This document shows positions 55,845-64,000 of a stretch of 64,000 bases of DNA, piece by piece; the stretch's first letter is position 1, and each line of letters opens with the position of its first letter. The stretch covers positions 34,257-98,256 of the forward strand of contig NZ_MWVJ01000025.1 of assembly GCF_002087335.1 (NCBI RefSeq), given 5' to 3'. The notes under the pieces were generated by a model. It was not told the DNA's origin and ran no database searches. It worked only from the letters and a program-made list of their open reading frames with translations. The position numbers and the translations under genes are program-made. The DNA comes from Pseudophaeobacter leonis (GTDB taxonomy: Bacteria > Pseudomonadota > Alphaproteobacteria > Rhodobacterales > Rhodobacteraceae).

Positions 55845-55991
55845 ATGATAGAGATTTTTGTGACTAGCATGGCCACACTGGCCATTGTTCTCTACTTTCA
55901 GGCGCGACACTGTGCGCGGATCATTCGCCGCAACCGGGACAATGCTCGCGACGGCCAGCACTCTTTGCTGGTGCATCCTACAGAACAGTAG
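55845..55991 (+). CDS. Small membrane protein, 48 residues
   Basis: A short frame starting 2 bp after the response regulator stop. It has one hydrophobic helix (MATLAIVLYFQA) and a basic, Arg/His-rich tail (RIIRRNRDNARDG). The tight spacing suggests translational coupling with the regulator. No homologue is recognised; it could be a chance frame. Confidence 0.4.
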   Translation: MIEIFVTSMATLAIVLYFQARHCARIIRRNRDNARDGQHSLLVHPTEQ

Positions 55992-56062
55992 GGCCTCTGG
56001 ACCCCCTTTTGCATGGCACAGGCCGCTATAGCCGCAACCCAATACAGAGCGGCCATGATGCG

Positions 56063-56095
56063 CGAAGGCCCGAAACGAAGGCCCGAAACGAAGGT
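56063..56095. repeat. Tandem repeat, 13 bp x 2.7
   Basis: Units cgaaggcccgaaa just past the DUF1501 gene's 3' end. Confidence 0.85.
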
Positions 56096-56109
56096 CGGCA
56101 TTTGCGGCT

Positions 56110-57354
56110 TTAACGCAAGAGGCCGGGATCCTGTCCCATCTGCAATCCCGGAAAGACCTGGCGTTCCAGATCGCTCTGGCTGGTTTGGGTCAGTCCTCGC
56201 ATCACCCAGGCGGCCGCTTCGCGGACGTCACCGGTTGGCATCAGATCGCGGCGATTATACAACGACGCCTCATCCAGTCCCGGCCAGCGGCCATAAACAC
56301 GCCCGCCGCGGATCGCTCCACCGGCCAAAACCATCGCCCCCCCCGTGCCATGATCCGTACCACCAGTGCCATTTTCACGCACCGTACGACCAAACTCCGT
56401 CATGGCAACAATCGCGGTCTTGTCCCAGACCGAGGCACCGACACCCTGTTTTAACGCCAGGATGCTGTCGCTAAGCCGCACCAAAGCCGCAGTCAGCGCG
56501 CCTTTCTGGCGGCTGTGCGTATCCCAGCCATTCAATGAAAACGACGCAATCCGGGTCTCCCCGCGCAGCTGCTCGGCCGCAAATTCGGCCAGTTTGAGAT
56601 GCGCCTTGCCACGCTGTGGTTTTGGCATCTCCATTGCTCCCGCCATCATCTCCTGCATGTCGTCACCGGGTTCGGGCAGGCCCACAACGCCATCGTCGTC
56701 ACGCGACAGCGCCAGCGCCTCTGCCAGAGCCGAGGTAAACAGTGGATCCTGTTGCATCAAAAGCCCCGCCAACTGTTCCGCCTGAGGGCTGAGCAAAAGA
56801 TCCGCATCCGGTGACCAGTCGGACGCCGGTGCCGTGCCCTGCAAAAGCTGCAGATCGCCCTGCCCAATGGCAAAGGCCGTTCGCGCTGATATGCCGGTCT
56901 TCAGTTGCAGCAGCCGGTTCAGCCAGCCATCATGCCGCTCTCCCAGACCTACGGTGCCCGCTTCCAAAAGGTCCTGCCCGTCGAAGTGACTGCGCCGGGC
57001 CCGGTATGGGGTTGAAACCGCCTGGACAAAGCCAAGCTCCTCTTGCTGCCACAGGGGCATCAAAGGGGCCAGCGCCGGGGGCATCGCATAAAAACCATCC
57101 AGAACAAGCCCATCACTCAAAGGCCCATCACCCAAAGGCCCGCCGCCCAGCGTTGTCCGCAGCCCGCCATAGCCTGGATCGCCATAGGGGCGCAGCACAT
57201 CCAGCCCGTCCATGCCGCCGCGCAAAATGATCACCACCAGACGCCGATCCCAGGGGGCGGCGGCAAAACTCACCGGTGTTATCAGCGGGCTCGCGGCCAG
57301 AGAGCAGCCCAACAGGGTACTGCGGGTCAAAAATTTCCTGCGTGACAGCGTCAT
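56110..57354 (-). CDS. DUF1501 domain protein, Tat-exported
   Basis: A 414-residue protein with a twin-arginine signal (SRRKFLTRSTLLGCSLAAS). DUF1501 is related to sulfatase/phosphatase folds: LVVIILRGGMDGLDVLRPYGDPGY, FNGWDTHSRQKGAL-like and MTEFGRTVRENGTGGTDHGTGGAMVLAGG are all visible with candidate metal ligands. Catalytic activity is unproven. A 15-bp in-frame tandem array gives GPLGDGPLSDG near residue 75. It follows the DUF1800 gene by 23 bp; the two almost always occur together and form one operon. Confidence 0.9.
   Translation of the reverse strand: MTLSRRKFLTRSTLLGCSLAASPLITPVSFAAAPWDRRLVVIILRGGMDGLDVLRPYGDPGYGGLRTTLGGGPLGDGPLSDGLVLDGFYAMPPALAPLMPLWQQEELGFVQAVSTPYRARRSHFDGQDLLEAGTVGLGERHDGWLNRLLQLKTGISARTAFAIGQGDLQLLQGTAPASDWSPDADLLLSPQAEQLAGLLMQQDPLFTSALAEALALSRDDDGVVGLPEPGDDMQEMMAGAMEMPKPQRGKAHLKLAEFAAEQLRGETRIASFSLNGWDTHSRQKGALTAALVRLSDSILALKQGVGASVWDKTAIVAMTEFGRTVRENGTGGTDHGTGGAMVLAGGAIRGGRVYGRWPGLDEASLYNRRDLMPTGDVREAAAWVMRGLTQTSQSDLERQVFPGLQMGQDPGLLR
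57106..57149. repeat. Tandem repeat, about 15 bp x 3, coding
   Basis: Units aaggcccatcaccca encode GPLGD/GPLSD repeats in the DUF1501 protein. Confidence 0.75.
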
Positions 57355-57377
57355 GCTACATCCACCATTAATTGCCC

Positions 57378-58763
57378 CTATCGCCGTTGAAAGGCAGGAG
57401 AGGACAATTTCAGACCAATCGCTTCGGCGCGTGTTTCGGCAGCCGAGGCGACAAACTGAACCCGCTCATCCGCGCGACTGCCGAGGCTAAGGCGTGCAAA
57501 CTCCTGCGGTTGTGGCAGGCTCTCCACCAGACGTCTTGGCGCCGCCATCGCCCATCTGAGCCGGGCTGACAGGCCCTGAGGCGTGATCCAGGCGGCATCG
57601 GCCTCGTCCCAGCCATCCGGCCCAGAGGAGGCCTGCCAGTTCTGGCCCATCAGTTTCATCGGCGCGGCAAAGTTCTGTCGGATCCGTTTGGCCTTCCAGG
57701 CGGTCAGATCCGCGACATCCACGCCCAGAGCACGACAGGTTGAGGCCTTGAAATCAAAGGGCGGTTTTACGTTTTCCAGCTCAGCATCCCAGGCGCGGGG
57801 ATGGTTCAGAAGCACGCCGTAGACCATGCCCAGATGGCCGCCACTCTGGCGATAGGCCGCGCTCAGATCCGCAACCAGATCCGGATGCGGATCATCCCGG
57901 GTGAAATGCACCGCCAGCTTCCAGGCGATGTGACGCGCTGTTGCGGGGTGCACGGCCAGATCCCGCAGAACCTGCAGCACCGGCTCCAGAGAGGCTTTGT
58001 CGCCGCCATATGTCTTGCCCAGCACCGTCTCGGCGCCCGGCTCAACCAGAGCCCGGTCAAACAAGAACCCCTTGCGGACACGGTAAGTAAGCCCCGTGAA
58101 TAATTCGGCCAGTTGGCGCACATCTCCCTGGCTATAGGCGCCATCAACCCCAAGAGTGTGGAGCTCCAGCACCTCACGGGCGAGATTCTCATTGAGGCCG
58201 CCACGCCCGCCCTGATTTTGCGAGCGTTTGCTTTGCGCGCCGCGAGACCGGTTTTGATCCAGGTAGTGCAACATCAAGGGATTCGTCACCGCAGAGATCA
58301 GCAGATCCTCAAAGCGCCCGGCAATAAAGGGTCTGATTGAGGTCTCCACATAGCCATAGGCCAGCGGGCGCAGCGCCTGGTTCTTGCCCTGCGCGGTAAA
58401 ATGATCAGCCCAGAACAGGCTCAGCCTTTCGCGAAAAGCGTCCTCAGTTGTCACATGGCGCAACAGAAGCTGACGAAACCAGAGATTGCGCTGCTGCAAA
58501 TGGTCCTTGCGGTAGCGCTTAAATGTTTTTTCGGCCTGCTCGGCCTGATCCGTGCCGCCCTTTTGGCGGTAGAGCTTGCGAAGTTTGCTGTAGGTGAGGG
58601 CCGCGGCCAATCCGGCATCCGTGCCTGCAATAGGGAAATCGCGGGCAGCCACATCCTGCCCCGTCAGCCGCGTCAGCATAGCCTCGGTCGAGGCCGGTGG
58701 TATGATGCCCGGTGCGAGGCCACAGCCAAAGCGGATCTCTGCCAGTTCCGGATCAAATTCCAT
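57378..58763 (-). CDS. DUF1800 domain protein
   Basis: A 461-residue protein. DUF1800 hallmarks are the N-terminal AEIRFGCGLAPG, RLSLFWADHFTAQGKN, LHYLDQNRSRG, the NENLAREVLELHTLGVDGAYSQGDV block and ARHIAWKLAVHFTRDDP. No obvious signal peptide is seen, so export would rely on its DUF1501 partner or another route. First gene of the DUF1800-DUF1501 unit. Biological role unknown. Confidence 0.9.
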   Translation of the reverse strand: MEFDPELAEIRFGCGLAPGIIPPASTEAMLTRLTGQDVAARDFPIAGTDAGLAAALTYSKLRKLYRQKGGTDQAEQAEKTFKRYRKDHLQQRNLWFRQLLLRHVTTEDAFRERLSLFWADHFTAQGKNQALRPLAYGYVETSIRPFIAGRFEDLLISAVTNPLMLHYLDQNRSRGAQSKRSQNQGGRGGLNENLAREVLELHTLGVDGAYSQGDVRQLAELFTGLTYRVRKGFLFDRALVEPGAETVLGKTYGGDKASLEPVLQVLRDLAVHPATARHIAWKLAVHFTRDDPHPDLVADLSAAYRQSGGHLGMVYGVLLNHPRAWDAELENVKPPFDFKASTCRALGVDVADLTAWKAKRIRQNFAAPMKLMGQNWQASSGPDGWDEADAAWITPQGLSARLRWAMAAPRRLVESLPQPQEFARLSLGSRADERVQFVASAAETRAEAIGLKLSSPAFQRR

Positions 58764-58866
58764 TGCCCAAAGATCCTACCTTGCACCGCGTTGCACCTAT
58801 CATACCCCCCAGAGGCACCATGCACAAAGCCCGGAAATAAGCTTAAGCAGAATTCCGCATGCCATA

Positions 58867-58897
58867 GAAAAAGGGCCCAGGAATACTCCGGGCCCTT
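58867..58897 (-). terminator. Rho-independent terminator for aspS
   Basis: An 8-bp stem (aagggccc / gggccctt) with inner pairs; on the minus strand it runs into TTTTTC, about 25 bp past the aspS stop. Confidence 0.8.
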
Positions 58898-58922
58898 AAG
58901 GTCTTGACGATTTTTCAGGTGA

Positions 58923-60776
58923 TTACTGATCCTGTGGGATCACCCGCAGTCCAAGCTCCATCAACTGCTCGGCCATGGGCTCAGAGGGGGCCGACATCAT
59001 CAGATCTTCGGCGCGCTGATTCATCGGGAACATGATGACCTCGCGGATGTTGGCCTCATCCGCCAGCAGCATCACCATACGGTCGATGCCGGCAGCACAC
59101 CCGCCGTGGGGTGGCGCGCCGTACTGAAAAGCATTGACCATGCCGCCAAAGCGTTTTTCGACCTCATCCTTGCCATAGCCGGCAATCTCGAAGGCCTTGA
59201 ACATGATTTCCGGACGGTGGTTCCGGATCGCGCCCGAGACCAGCTCGTAGCCGTTGCAGGCCAGATCATACTGGTAGCCCAGCACCTTCAGCGGATCGCC
59301 CTGCAGCGCCTCCATGCCGCCCTGCGGCATCGAGAAGGGGTTGTGCTCAAAGTCGATCTTGCCGGTTTCCTCGTCTGCCTCGTAGATCGGGAAATCAACG
59401 ATCCAGGCAAAGGCAAAGCGGTCTTTGTCGGTCAGGCCCAGCTCATCGCCAATCACCGTGCGCGCACGGCCCGCAACGGATTCAAAGGCTTTGGGCTTAC
59501 CGCCCAGGAAGAAGGCGGCATCGCCCATCTCAAGACCCAGTTGCTGACGGATCGCTTCGGTGCGCTCGGGGCCGATGTTCTTGGCCAGAGGACCGGCGGC
59601 CTCCATGCCCAAGGTGATCTCCCCGGCTTTGACCTTGGCGTTCACTTCTTTCACGGTGATGCCCTGCTCCTGCGCGATGGCATCAGCGGACTGTTTGCGC
59701 CAGAAGATATAGCCCATGCCGGGCAGACCTTCTTTTTGCGCAAAGGCATTCATCCGGTCGCAGAACTTGCGCGAGCCGCCTTTGGGCGCGGGAATGGCAC
59801 GCACCTCGGTGCCCTCTTGCTCCAGAAGTTTGGCGAAGATCGCAAAGCCGGATCCGGCAAAATGTTCAGACACCACCTGCATCTTGATCGGGTTACGCAG
59901 GTCGGGCTTGTCAGAGCCATACCAGAGGGCCGCGTCCTTGTAGGAGATCTGCGGCCATTCACTGTCGACCTTGCGGCCGCCACCGAATTCCTCAAACACG
60001 CCCTGCATCACCGGCTGGATGGTGTCGAAAACATCCTGCTGGGTGACAAAAGACATCTCGAGGTCGAGCTGGTAGAAATCTGTCGGCGAGCGGTCGGCGC
60101 GCGGGTCTTCATCGCGGAAACAAGGCGCGATCTGGAAGTATTTGTCAAAGCCCGAGACCATCATCAGCTGTTTGAACTGCTGTGGCGCCTGCGGCAGGGC
60201 GTAGAATTTGCCCGGATGCTGGCGCGATGGCACCAGAAAATCACGTGCGCCTTCCGGAGAGGAAGCGGTAATGATCGGGGTTTGATACTCGTTGAAGCCC
60301 TTGTTCCACATGCGCTTGCGGATCGAGGAGACCATGTTGGAGCGCAGCAGCATGTTGTGCTGCATCTTCTCGCGGCGCAGATCCAGGTAGCGATAGCGCA
60401 GGCGGGTTTCTTCCGGGTATTCCTGATCGCCAAAGACCATCAAGGGCAGCTCTTCGGATTTCCCCAGCACTTCGATGTCGCGAATAAAGACCTCGATCGC
60501 GCCGGTGGGCAGTTTGTCGTTCACCAGGCTCTCGTCGCGCGCCAGCACATTGCCATCAATGCGGATACACCATTCCGAGCGCACCTTTTCGATCTCGGCA
60601 AAGACCGGGCTGTCGGGGTCGGCCATCACCTGAGTGATGCCATAGTGGTCACGCAGATCGATGAACAGCAAGCCGCCGTGATCGCGGACGCGATGGACCC
60701 AACCGGACAGGCGAACATTTTCGCCCACGTTGGATTTGTTCAGTTCGGCGCAGGTATGGCTGCGATAGGCATGCAT
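58923..60776 (-). CDS. aspS: Aspartyl-tRNA synthetase
   Basis: A 617-residue class II synthetase. It has the N-terminal OB anticodon domain ([27 protein letters not shown]), the bacterial GAD insertion (about 300-420), motif 2 in [30 protein letters not shown] and motif 3 in [15 protein letters not shown]. The start is ATG 60776 ([13 protein letters not shown]), not the extended 60911. AAAGG precedes it. Essential and single-copy in expected relatives. Confidence 0.96.
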   Translation of the reverse strand: MHAYRSHTCAELNKSNVGENVRLSGWVHRVRDHGGLLFIDLRDHYGITQVMADPDSPVFAEIEKVRSEWCIRIDGNVLARDESLVNDKLPTGAIEVFIRDIEVLGKSEELPLMVFGDQEYPEETRLRYRYLDLRREKMQHNMLLRSNMVSSIRKRMWNKGFNEYQTPIITASSPEGARDFLVPSRQHPGKFYALPQAPQQFKQLMMVSGFDKYFQIAPCFRDEDPRADRSPTDFYQLDLEMSFVTQQDVFDTIQPVMQGVFEEFGGGRKVDSEWPQISYKDAALWYGSDKPDLRNPIKMQVVSEHFAGSGFAIFAKLLEQEGTEVRAIPAPKGGSRKFCDRMNAFAQKEGLPGMGYIFWRKQSADAIAQEQGITVKEVNAKVKAGEITLGMEAAGPLAKNIGPERTEAIRQQLGLEMGDAAFFLGGKPKAFESVAGRARTVIGDELGLTDKDRFAFAWIVDFPIYEADEETGKIDFEHNPFSMPQGGMEALQGDPLKVLGYQYDLACNGYELVSGAIRNHRPEIMFKAFEIAGYGKDEVEKRFGGMVNAFQYGAPPHGGCAAGIDRMVMLLADEANIREVIMFPMNQRAEDLMMSAPSEPMAEQLMELGLRVIPQDQ

Positions 60777-61250
60777 GGCGTGACCTTTCGGTATGCTGTC
60801 TGGTCTTTGGGCGGCCGTCATTCGGAATATGCGCACTGGCACCTCGAATTCGGCGCGGAATTCGTCTGGGCCGATACACAGGGTTGCGCAGGCGTTGTCA
60901 AGCAAACCCACGGTTTTTCCGCCCAGACCAGAGCTTTTTCCCCCCAGCCCAGAGCTTTTCCGCTCTGCCTGCTCTGAGCAGCCCTCTGCAGGGCTTTAGC
61001 CGCGAAGGGCGCAGGACATACATCCCAGTGCAGCAGCACCACGGATAAGGACAACGACAGCACTGGCAACAGATCGCAAAAAGGCGGCAATTCGATGCGC
61101 ATGCGCGATCCCTCTTGCACCTTTTTACGCTACCCCTATAACGCAGGACAATTTGGGCGCTTGGGGCTGCCCGACTCGCCAACACTCACTGACCGACCTG
61201 GGCACGCCGCCCGGGCCTGCCGCGCGCACATAATCGAAGGAAGCTAACCC
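60777..61250. other. 474-bp divergent spacer (aspS / carB)
   Basis: It holds both promoters and a ~21-bp tandem array (60911-60970). A minus-strand frame of about 94 codons (61102 to 60818) crosses the array and has a hydrophobic start, but no ribosome site or known family; I do not call it. Confidence 0.5.
60911..60970. repeat. Tandem repeat, about 21 bp x 3
   Basis: Units around cccagaccagagctttttcc, imperfect, within the aspS/carB spacer. Confidence 0.7.
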
Positions 61251-64000
61251 ATGCCAAAAAGAACCGACATCCAGTCGATCATGATCATTGGTGCGGGGCC
61301 CATCATCATCGGGCAGGCCTGCGAATTCGACTATTCTGGTGCTCAGGCCTGCAAAGCCCTGAAAGAAGAGGGTTACCGCGTCATTCTGGTGAACTCCAAC
61401 CCGGCCACGATCATGACCGATCCCGGCCTGGCCGATGCCACCTATATCGAGCCGATCACACCAGAAGTGGTCGCCAAGATCATCGAGAAAGAACGTCCCG
61501 ACGCGCTGCTGCCAACCATGGGCGGCCAGACCGGCCTCAATACATCCTTGGCGCTGGAAGAAATGGGGGTGCTGGAAGAATTTGGCGTCGAGATGATTGG
61601 TGCCACCCGCGACGCCATCGAGATGGCCGAGGATCGCAAACTGTTCCGTGACGCCATGGACCGGTTGGGTATTGAGAACCCCCGCGCCACCATCGTCACC
61701 GCGCCCAAGCTGGAAGACGGCAAGGCCGACCTCAATGAGGGTGTGCGTATCGCCCTGGAATCGCTGGAAGACATTGGCCTGCCTGCGATCATCCGCCCGG
61801 CATTCACAATGGGCGGCACCGGCGGTGGCGTAGCCTATAACCGCGCAGACTATGAGCACTTCTGCCGTACCGGCATGGATGCGTCCCCCGTGAACCAGAT
61901 CCTGGTCGACGAGAGCCTGCTGGGCTGGAAAGAGTTTGAAATGGAAGTGGTCCGCGACAAAGCGGATAACGCCATCATCGTCTGCGCCATTGAAAACATC
62001 GATCCCATGGGCGTGCACACAGGTGATTCGATCACCGTGGCCCCGGCCCTGACGCTGACCGACAAAGAATACCAGATCATGCGGACCCATTCGATCAACG
62101 TGCTGCGTGAGATCGGCGTTGAGACCGGCGGCTCCAACGTGCAATGGGCGGTGAACCCGGCCGATGGCCGCATGGTGGTGATCGAGATGAACCCGCGGGT
62201 GTCGCGCTCTTCCGCGCTGGCCTCCAAGGCGACCGGCTTTCCGATTGCCAAAATCGCCGCAAAACTGGCGGTCGGCTATACGCTGGACGAGCTGGACAAC
62301 GACATCACCAAGGTGACCCCGGCCTCGTTTGAGCCATCGATCGTCTACGTCGTAACCAAAATCCCAAAGTTCGCCTTTGAGAAATTCCCCGGCTCAGAGC
62401 TCTATCTCACCACCGCGATGAAATCCGTGGGCGAGGCCATGTCTATTGGCCGCACCATCCATGAATCGATGCAAAAAGCACTGGCCTCGATGGAATCGGG
62501 TCTCACCGGCTTTGACGAGGTTGAGATCCCCGGCCTCACCATTGGCACCTGGGAAATTGCCACTGACAAGGCGGCAGTGATCAAGGCAATCAGCCAGCAG
62601 ACCCCGGACCGCCTGCGCACCATTGCGCAGGCGATGCGTCATGGGTTGAGCAACGACGAGATCTTTGGTGTCACCAAATTTGACCCTTGGTTCCTGGATC
62701 GCATCCGCGAGATCATCGATGCCGAGGCCGAGGTGCGCCAAAATGGCCTGCCAACTGGCGAACAGGCCCTGCGCCACCTCAAGATGCTTGGCTTTACCGA
62801 TGCACGACTGGCAAACCTGACGGATGCGTCAGAGAAGTCCGTCCGCGACGCCCGTATCGCCCAGGGCGTCACTGCTGTCTTTAAACGTATCGACACCTGC
62901 GCCGCCGAATTTGAGGCCCAGACCCCCTATATGTATTCCACCTATGAGGCCCCGATGATGGGCGAGGTGGAATGCGAAACCCGGCCCTCGGATCGCAAAA
63001 AGGTGGTCATTCTGGGCGGCGGTCCAAACCGGATCGGTCAGGGCATCGAATTTGACTATTGCTGCTGCCACGCCTGCTACGCGCTGACGGATGCGGGCTA
63101 TGAGACCATCATGGTCAACTGCAACCCCGAGACGGTTTCGACCGACTATGACACCTCGGACCGGCTGTATTTTGAACCCCTCACCTTTGAACATGTGATG
63201 GAGATCCTGCGGGTAGAGCAGGAAACGGCACGCTGCACGGTGTCATCGTACAGTTTGGCGGCCAGACGCCGCTGAAACTGGCCAATGCGCTGGAGCAGGA
63301 AGGCATTCCGATCCTTGGCACCTCGCCTGATGCCATTGACCTTGCTGAAGACCGCGAACGCTTTCAGGAGCTGGTGACCAATCTGGGCCTGAAACAGCCG
63401 CATAACGGCATTGCGTCTACGGATGCGCAAGCGCTAGAGATCGCTGAGGAAATCGGATTTCCTCTGGTCATTCGCCCCTCGTATGTTCTGGGCGGACGCG
63501 CGATGGAGATCGTGCGCGACATGGACCAGCTGCGCCGCTACATCGCCGAGGCGGTGGTTGTGTCAGGCGACAGCCCTGTTTTGCTCGACAGCTACCTTTC
63601 TGGCGCGGTTGAGCTGGATGTGGATGCGATCTGCGACGGCACTGACGTGCATGTGGCCGGCATCATGCAGCATATTGAGGAGGCCGGCGTGCATTCGGGC
63701 GACAGTGCCTGTTCCCTGCCGCCCTACTCGCTCTCCAAGGATGTCATTGAGGAAATCAAGGTACAAACCTATGCTCTGGCCCGCGCGCTGAATGTGGTCG
63801 GCCTGATGAACATCCAGTTTGCCATCAAAGACGGCGACATCTACCTCATCGAGGTCAACCCGCGCGCCAGCCGTACCGTGCCCTTTGTCGCCAAGGCGAC
63901 AGACAGCGCCATCGCGTCCATCGCGGCGCGCGTCATGGCGGGCGCGAAACTCAGCACCTTCCCGCACCGTGGCGCCCATAAGCCCGATGCTGGCTATGAA
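61251..64000 (+). CDS. carB: Carbamoyl-phosphate synthase large subunit, frameshifted and running off the right edge
   Basis: The large subunit uses glutamine-derived ammonia, bicarbonate and two ATP to make carbamoyl phosphate for pyrimidines and arginine. It begins [30 protein letters not shown], then the first ATP-grasp half ([17 protein letters not shown], [25 protein letters not shown]), then [20 protein letters not shown] opening the second half. The literal frame stops at 63275, but loss of one G near 63227 (expected ACGGGCACG) restores [18 protein letters not shown]... to the window edge, including the second ATP-grasp and [14 protein letters not shown]. As carB is needed for pyrimidines, this is probably a sequence error. 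Confidence 0.9.

Noticed and set aside
60818..61102. Minus-strand frame with a hydrophobic start in the aspS-carB spacer
   Set aside because: It runs through a tandem array, lacks a ribosome site, and its later part is repeat-derived.
61125..62144. Long minus-strand open frame antisense to carB
   Set aside because: It mirrors carB codons in a high-GC frame, has no family features and covers the 5' half of a clear essential gene.
1..64000. tRNA, rRNA, insertion sequences, prophage
   Set aside because: I scanned the spacers by eye for TPsiC-like tRNA ends, transposase motifs and terminal inverted repeats and saw none. A tRNAscan and IS search would be decisive.

Overview
The window looks like a chromosomal segment of a marine alphaproteobacterium of the Roseobacter group (family Rhodobacteraceae, Phaeobacter/Ruegeria-like). 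This rests on high GC with local gene order and proteins typical of that group: GcrA, a TolC-Pcm pair, a PopZ-like SSIRRLVSEDGR protein, DUF1467, an MeaB and methylmalonyl-CoA epimerase for propionyl/ethylmalonyl-CoA metabolism, and a DUF1501/DUF1800 pair. No tRNA, rRNA, CRISPR array, insertion sequence or prophage was recognised. Almost everything is core metabolism and housekeeping.

Layout. 1-7.2 kb: PLP aminotransferases, an MsbA-like ABC exporter, a TIGR04283-type glycosyltransferase, YgfZ and an exported protein. 7.4-15.3 kb: efp divergent from a small conserved gene, cobyric acid synthase, the PopZ-like gene, tolC, pcm, a YjdM/PhnA zinc protein and a DksA-like protein. 15.6-24.3 kb: lepA, a large uncharacterised protein with a Ser/Ala-rich tract, a LysR regulator, a tyrosine phosphatase, a copper chaperone pair, rpmB and meaB. 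24.5-32 kb: a broken hrpB, an SDR, a NUDIX-pit pair with a Pho-box-like site, and a coupled cysteine hydrolase/panE pair. 32-40.9 kb: argD-argF, a DMT transporter, an ABC-2 permease, gcrA, a YHS protein, yghU, and a uracil-DNA glycosylase/SseB pair. 41-46 kb: a surface-polysaccharide operon (KpsT, KpsE-like, KdsA, phosphomannomutase). 46-64 kb: AsmA, rimO, small conserved genes, an M48 lipoprotein protease, a nitroreductase, an EI24 membrane protein, methylmalonyl-CoA epimerase, a response regulator with a degenerate HPt-like tail, DUF1501/DUF1800, aspS and carB, which runs off the right edge.

Three global patterns stand out. (1) About ten single-base-type frameshifts split otherwise normal genes, including carB. 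Most look like sequence or assembly error, but hrpB carries three. (2) More than 20 short tandem arrays (2-5 copies of 10-24 bp units) are scattered through spacers and low-complexity coding tracts. Inside genes the units are 12 or 15 bp and keep frame; in spacers 10, 13, 14 and 16 bp units also occur. (3) A composite hairpin repeat (variable hairpin, GCCCAA box, variable middle, GGGCGGGAGC box) sits between three convergent gene pairs and may be a bidirectional 3'-end element.

Functional links: CobQ (cobalamin), MeaB and methylmalonyl-CoA epimerase all serve B12-dependent methylmalonyl-CoA mutase, which is not in this window. ArgD, ArgF and CarB belong to arginine/carbamoyl-phosphate metabolism. 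KpsT, KpsE, KdsA and the sugar-phosphate mutase point to export of a Kdo-linked capsule or similar glycan, although the KpsM permease is missing here.
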